A stretch of DNA of 25,875 nt from JAKSCF01 sp028279945 (GTDB lineage: Bacteria; Bacillota; Clostridia; Peptostreptococcales; JAAYPU01), in NCBI GenBank assembly GCA_028279945.1, contig JANQMT010000029.1, positions 1 to 25,875 on the forward strand, read 5' to 3'. Below the pieces are notes generated by a model. It saw only the letters and a list, made by a program, of their open reading frames with translations. It was not told the origin of the DNA and made no database searches. Below are positions 22,667 through 25,875 of the stretch, piece after piece. How positions within the stretch are numbered: the first letter of the stretch is position 1; every line of letters begins with the position of its first letter. Both the position numbers and the translations under genes were made by a program.

Positions 22667-24001
22667 ATGAAAGTATATATAGAAACATTAGGATGTCCAA
22701 AAAATACAGTGGACTCTGAGTCCGTAGCAAATATAATGGAAGCGTATGGGCATCAGTTGGTTTTTAACCCTGATGAAGCAGAAGTCATTATGGTTAATAC
22801 TTGTGGTTTTATTAATGATGCCAAGCAAGAGTCCATTGATACCATTTTAGAGATGGCAGCATATAAGGATCAAAGATGTGAGCTGCTTATGGTATCAGGG
22901 TGTTTGAGTCAACGCTATGGTAAGGAATTATTTGATGAATTGCCTGAAGTGGATGCTATGATTGGTGTCAATGACTATCACAATATTAACCAAGTGATTG
23001 AAGATACACTAAAAAAGAAACGGATATTAACCATTAGTCCATATAACAATCAATCTTTTTTGGATATGGGGCAAACCATAATGACGCCCAATTATACGAC
23101 GTATCTCAAAATTGCAGAAGGATGCGATAATCGCTGTTCTTATTGCAGTATACCATTTATTCGTGGAGCTTATAGGAGCAGACCTTTTGAAGACATTTTA
23201 AATGAAGCGAATCATTTAGCGGAGCAGGGGTGTAAAGAGATTACTTTAGTTGCTCAAGATACGACCAATTATGGTATTGATTTATACCAATCTCATCGAT
23301 TACCTGAACTGGTTAGGGAGATGTCCAAAATAGAGGCGATTAACTGGATTAGATTGATGTACTGTTATCCGCATTTAATAACGGAAGATTTAATAAGAGC
23401 TATAAAAGAAACCGACAAGGTATGTAACTATATGGATATTCCTTTACAGCATTGTAATAATCGTTTGTTAAAGGCCATGAACAGAAAAGCGACAAAAGAG
23501 CAGAGCATAGAAGCCATACAAAATTTAAGGAAAGCCATACCGGATATACATATTCGTACGACACTTATCGTTGGACTGCCGGGAGAAACCGAAGAAGAAT
23601 TTCAAGAGCTTGTCCGATTTGTGAAAGACATGAGATTTGAGAGAATGGGTGTTTTTACTTACTCCCCTGAAGAAGGTACTTCGGCGTATTCAATGGCTGA
23701 TCAAATCGACGAAGAAATTAAAGAAATGAGAAGAGATACATTAATGCAGTTACAGCAATCTATTTCTGAAGAAATCAACCAATCTAAAATTGGTGAAATT
23801 TATACTGTGCTTGTTGAGGAAAAAGTCGATGAAGAAGATGTATATATAGGGAGAACTCAATATGATGCGTTAGAAATAGATAATGCTGTTATCTTTAAAT
23901 CCAATGAGATTCTAAGACCTGGGACATTTGTAGATCTCAAAATCATTGATGCGGTAGAGTATGATTTGATAGGAGAGTGTGTAAATGAACTTACCCAATA
24001 A
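22667..24001 (+). CDS. rimO: Ribosomal protein S12 (Asp) methylthiotransferase RimO
   Basis: A 444-residue radical-SAM methylthiotransferase that adds a methylthio group to an aspartate of ribosomal protein S12. The N-terminal UPF0004 domain has Cys10, Cys46 and Cys79 for the auxiliary iron-sulfur cluster; the radical-SAM cluster is CDNRCSYC (Cys153, 157, 160); a C-terminal TRAM domain starts near residue 375. The opening VYIETLGCPKNTVDSE and SIPFIRGAYRSR favour RimO over the tRNA enzyme MiaB. It begins 3 bases after ftsK and its end overlaps pgsA by 17 bases. Confidence 0.95.
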   Translation: MKVYIETLGCPKNTVDSESVANIMEAYGHQLVFNPDEAEVIMVNTCGFINDAKQESIDTILEMAAYKDQRCELLMVSGCLSQRYGKELFDELPEVDAMIGVNDYHNINQVIEDTLKKKRILTISPYNNQSFLDMGQTIMTPNYTTYLKIAEGCDNRCSYCSIPFIRGAYRSRPFEDILNEANHLAEQGCKEITLVAQDTTNYGIDLYQSHRLPELVREMSKIEAINWIRLMYCYPHLITEDLIRAIKETDKVCNYMDIPLQHCNNRLLKAMNRKATKEQSIEAIQNLRKAIPDIHIRTTLIVGLPGETEEEFQELVRFVKDMRFERMGVFTYSPEEGTSAYSMADQIDEEIKEMRRDTLMQLQQSISEEINQSKIGEIYTVLVEEKVDEEDVYIGRTQYDALEIDNAVIFKSNEILRPGTFVDLKIIDAVEYDLIGECVNELTQ

Positions 24002-24518
24002 ATTAACTTTATTAAGAATTCTGCTGATTCCGGTTTTTGTTGTGATATTGCTTTATAGATTATATTACTATGCAGCAGCTGTATTTCTTATTGCATCGGC
24101 TACGGATGCATTAGACGGATATATAGCAAGAAAATATAATCTTATCACCAATTTCGGCAAATTGATGGACCCTTTGGCCGATAAGCTTTTGGTGACGTCA
24201 GCTTTAGTGTGTTTAGTAGAGCTGGGAGATATTCCGGCGTGGATGGTTATTGTCATTCTATCCAGAGAATTTACAATCAGTATTTTAAGAGCTGTAGCTT
24301 CAAGTGCCGGTAAAGTCATAGCGGCAAGTAAGTGGGGTAAGGCAAAGACCATTACGCAAATGATAGCCATTATTAGTATATTACTTAAAAATTATCCATT
24401 CGAGTTAGTGCATTTCCCATTTGATCGTATCGCTTTATGGGTTGCAGTTTTAATGACTGTTATTTCAGGATTGGATTATGTTTTAAAAAATAAAGAATTG
24501 TTTAAGGGGGAACAGTAA
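23985..24518 (+). CDS. pgsA: CDP-diacylglycerol-glycerol-3-phosphate 3-phosphatidyltransferase
   Basis: A 177-residue membrane enzyme making phosphatidylglycerol phosphate, the committed step to phosphatidylglycerol. The CDP-alcohol phosphotransferase signature D(x)2DG(x)2AR(x)8G(x)3D(x)3D is complete (Asp41, Asp44, Gly45, Ala48, Arg49, Gly58, Asp62, Asp66). The opening MNLPNKLTLLRILLIPVF is the standard PgsA N-terminus. AGGAGAG (23971-23977) supports the start inside the rimO end, and its stop shares one base with the cinA start. Confidence 0.95.
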   Translation: MNLPNKLTLLRILLIPVFVVILLYRLYYYAAAVFLIASATDALDGYIARKYNLITNFGKLMDPLADKLLVTSALVCLVELGDIPAWMVIVILSREFTISILRAVASSAGKVIAASKWGKAKTITQMIAIISILLKNYPFELVHFPFDRIALWVAVLMTVISGLDYVLKNKELFKGEQ

Positions 24519-25765
24519 TGAATTGTGCTTTAGTCAGTGTAGGAACAGAACTACTTTTTGGTCAGACCACCAATACCAATGTGGTTTATTTATCTCAGCA
24601 ATTAAACCAGTTAGGTATTAATGTATTATACCATTTTACAGTGGGTGATAATCCTAATAGATTAAAAGAAATATTGAATTATGCTTTTAAAGATAATGAT
24701 CTGATTATTACAACCGGAGGTTTAGGTCCTACTCAGGATGATTTAACCAAGGAAATAGTTGCAGAGGTTTTAGGGGATGAATTGATACTGCATCAACCGT
24801 CTTATGATCGAATCGATGATTTTTTTAAATGTCTCAAACGAAATATGACAAGTAATAATGCCAAACAAGCATACTTGCCTGAACATGCAGAGGTGTTTCA
24901 AAATGACATAGGAACAGCACCGGGCTTTGCATTAGAAAAAAATGGCAAAATTGCAATTTGTATGCCCGGCCCTCCCAGAGAAATGAAACATATGTATGAA
25001 TATTATGCAACTAAGTATCTGGAAAAAAAATCATCTTATGTGATTCATTCTAAGATGATAAGATTTTTTGGTATCGGCGAATCTTCTTTGGAGAATGAAC
25101 TGAATGATCTCATTTCCTCTCAGACAGATCCTACATTAGCAACATATGCTAAAGTTGGTGAAGTGAGCCTTAGGGTGACTTCAAGAAGAAAGACATTGAC
25201 AGAAGCGAAAAATGCTGTGGATGAATTATGTGGTGAGATTACTAAAAGATTAGGAGATTATATCTATAGTTATAATGATGAAGAGTTAATTGAGGTGGTG
25301 ACAAAGAAGCTGTTTAAATACAATCTCAGTATTTCTGCGGCAGAGTCCTGCACAGGGGGCGGTTTTTCTTATAAAATAACTGATATTCCGGGGATATCTA
25401 AAGTATTTGATAGAGGCATGGTGACTTACAGTAATACTGCAAAAATGGATGCGTTAGGTGTCAAACAAGAAACACTCACTAAATATGGAGCTGTCAGCGA
25501 AGAGACGGCCATTGAAATGGTAAAAGGCTTAAAGGAGAAGACACAAAGCAGAATCTGCATGTCTGTTACAGGAATAGCAGGTCCCGGCGGAGGGACAGAA
25601 GAAAAACCTGTAGGGCTAATCTATATTGCAGCTGCGTTTGATGATGCGATACACTGTAAAAAATTTCAATCCATACATTCCGATAGAAGTTGGAATCGGA
25701 ATTTTACGGTTTTATTGATGTTGAATATGATTAATAAGTTAATTGAAGAGAAGTTTGGGAAATAA
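24518..25765 (+). CDS. cinA: CinA family protein (competence/damage-inducible; nicotinamide-nucleotide amidase)
   Basis: A 415-residue two-domain protein. The N-terminal MoaB/MogA-like domain (1-170) has TTGGLGPTQDDLTKE (65-79) and MPGPPREMKHM; the C-terminal PncC-type amidase domain (about 255-415) has AAESCTGG (274-281) and TGIAGPGGGTEEKPVG (351-366). Family members hydrolyse NMN to nicotinate mononucleotide and/or ADP-ribose, in pyridine nucleotide recycling. The start shares a base with the pgsA stop (TAATG). In Firmicutes cinA usually precedes recA, which would lie just beyond this window. Confidence 0.93.
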   Translation: MNCALVSVGTELLFGQTTNTNVVYLSQQLNQLGINVLYHFTVGDNPNRLKEILNYAFKDNDLIITTGGLGPTQDDLTKEIVAEVLGDELILHQPSYDRIDDFFKCLKRNMTSNNAKQAYLPEHAEVFQNDIGTAPGFALEKNGKIAICMPGPPREMKHMYEYYATKYLEKKSSYVIHSKMIRFFGIGESSLENELNDLISSQTDPTLATYAKVGEVSLRVTSRRKTLTEAKNAVDELCGEITKRLGDYIYSYNDEELIEVVTKKLFKYNLSISAAESCTGGGFSYKITDIPGISKVFDRGMVTYSNTAKMDALGVKQETLTKYGAVSEETAIEMVKGLKEKTQSRICMSVTGIAGPGGGTEEKPVGLIYIAAAFDDAIHCKKFQSIHSDRSWNRNFTVLLMLNMINKLIEEKFGK

Positions 25766-25875
25766 CAATTTGATGTAAGCTTCACTCATTAGAATTGGCA
25801 AAAATGGTCAATATATAATGATACTCTTGCATTATGATTTATGTTGAGAGACATTAGGTATAAAATTTTCATTAC
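25766..25875. other. Region after cinA, no gene seen
   Basis: 110 AT-rich bases. There is a TATAAT at 25814-25819 and a TATAAA at 25859-25864, neither with a good -35. No terminator hairpin and no recognisable LexA box is seen before the window ends. Confidence 0.5.

Noticed and set aside
25795..25864. recA promoter or LexA operator after cinA
   Set aside because: TTGGCA and TATAAT are only 13 bases apart, the later TATAAA lacks a -35, and no palindromic GAAC/GTTC box is visible.

Overview
The window comes from a low-GC, spore-forming member of the Firmicutes, most likely class Clostridia. The evidence is AT-rich coding with strong GGAGG-type ribosome sites and the conserved order pnp, ylxY-like deacetylase, M16 peptidase, dut, ymxH, tepA-like, then ftsK/spoIIIE, rimO, pgsA, cinA. 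YlxY- and YmxH-type proteins belong to spore formers. I cannot name the genus from sequence alone.

Layout. 1-5240 is housekeeping: the 3' end of pnp and its terminator, an orphan gene resembling the small subunit of glycerol/diol dehydratase reactivase with an acidic repeat insert, a polysaccharide deacetylase with an altered active site, an M16 peptidase, dUTPase, YmxH and a ClpP-like TepA protease. A bidirectional terminator separates this from a minus-strand GNAT acetyltransferase.

5720-19231 is a catabolic block that separates tepA from ftsK, which are commonly close together in related genomes. It starts with an AcoR-type sigma-54 activator behind its own sigma-A promoter. After the acoR terminator comes a near-consensus -24/-12 promoter, then acoA, acoB, acoC and acoL (TPP-dependent acetoin dehydrogenase complex E1alpha, E1beta, E2, E3), a PPC/DUF296 protein, a short-chain dehydrogenase, a threonine-dehydrogenase-like zinc dehydrogenase, a DctPQM TRAP transporter and an AEC-family carrier, closed by a strong GC-rich terminator. 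The simplest reading is import of a small, probably carboxylate-bearing substrate, two dehydrogenation steps giving an alpha-hydroxyketone, and cleavage by the Aco complex to acetyl-CoA plus an aldehyde. The actual substrate is not shown by the sequence and need not be acetoin.

19240-25875 returns to housekeeping: uppP (undecaprenyl-diphosphate phosphatase), an array of eight 11-bp tandem repeats whose halves are roughly inverted copies, ftsK/spoIIIE, and the tightly packed rimO-pgsA-cinA set. recA is expected downstream but is not in the window.

Most notable unexplained items: the 11-bp array before ftsK, the orphan reactivase-like gene, the nested inverted repeats at the acoR promoter and upstream of acoA, the apparent second E3-binding domain in AcoC, and the unassigned substrate of the aco/TRAP cluster. 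No rRNA, tRNA, CRISPR array, transposase or phage gene was seen.
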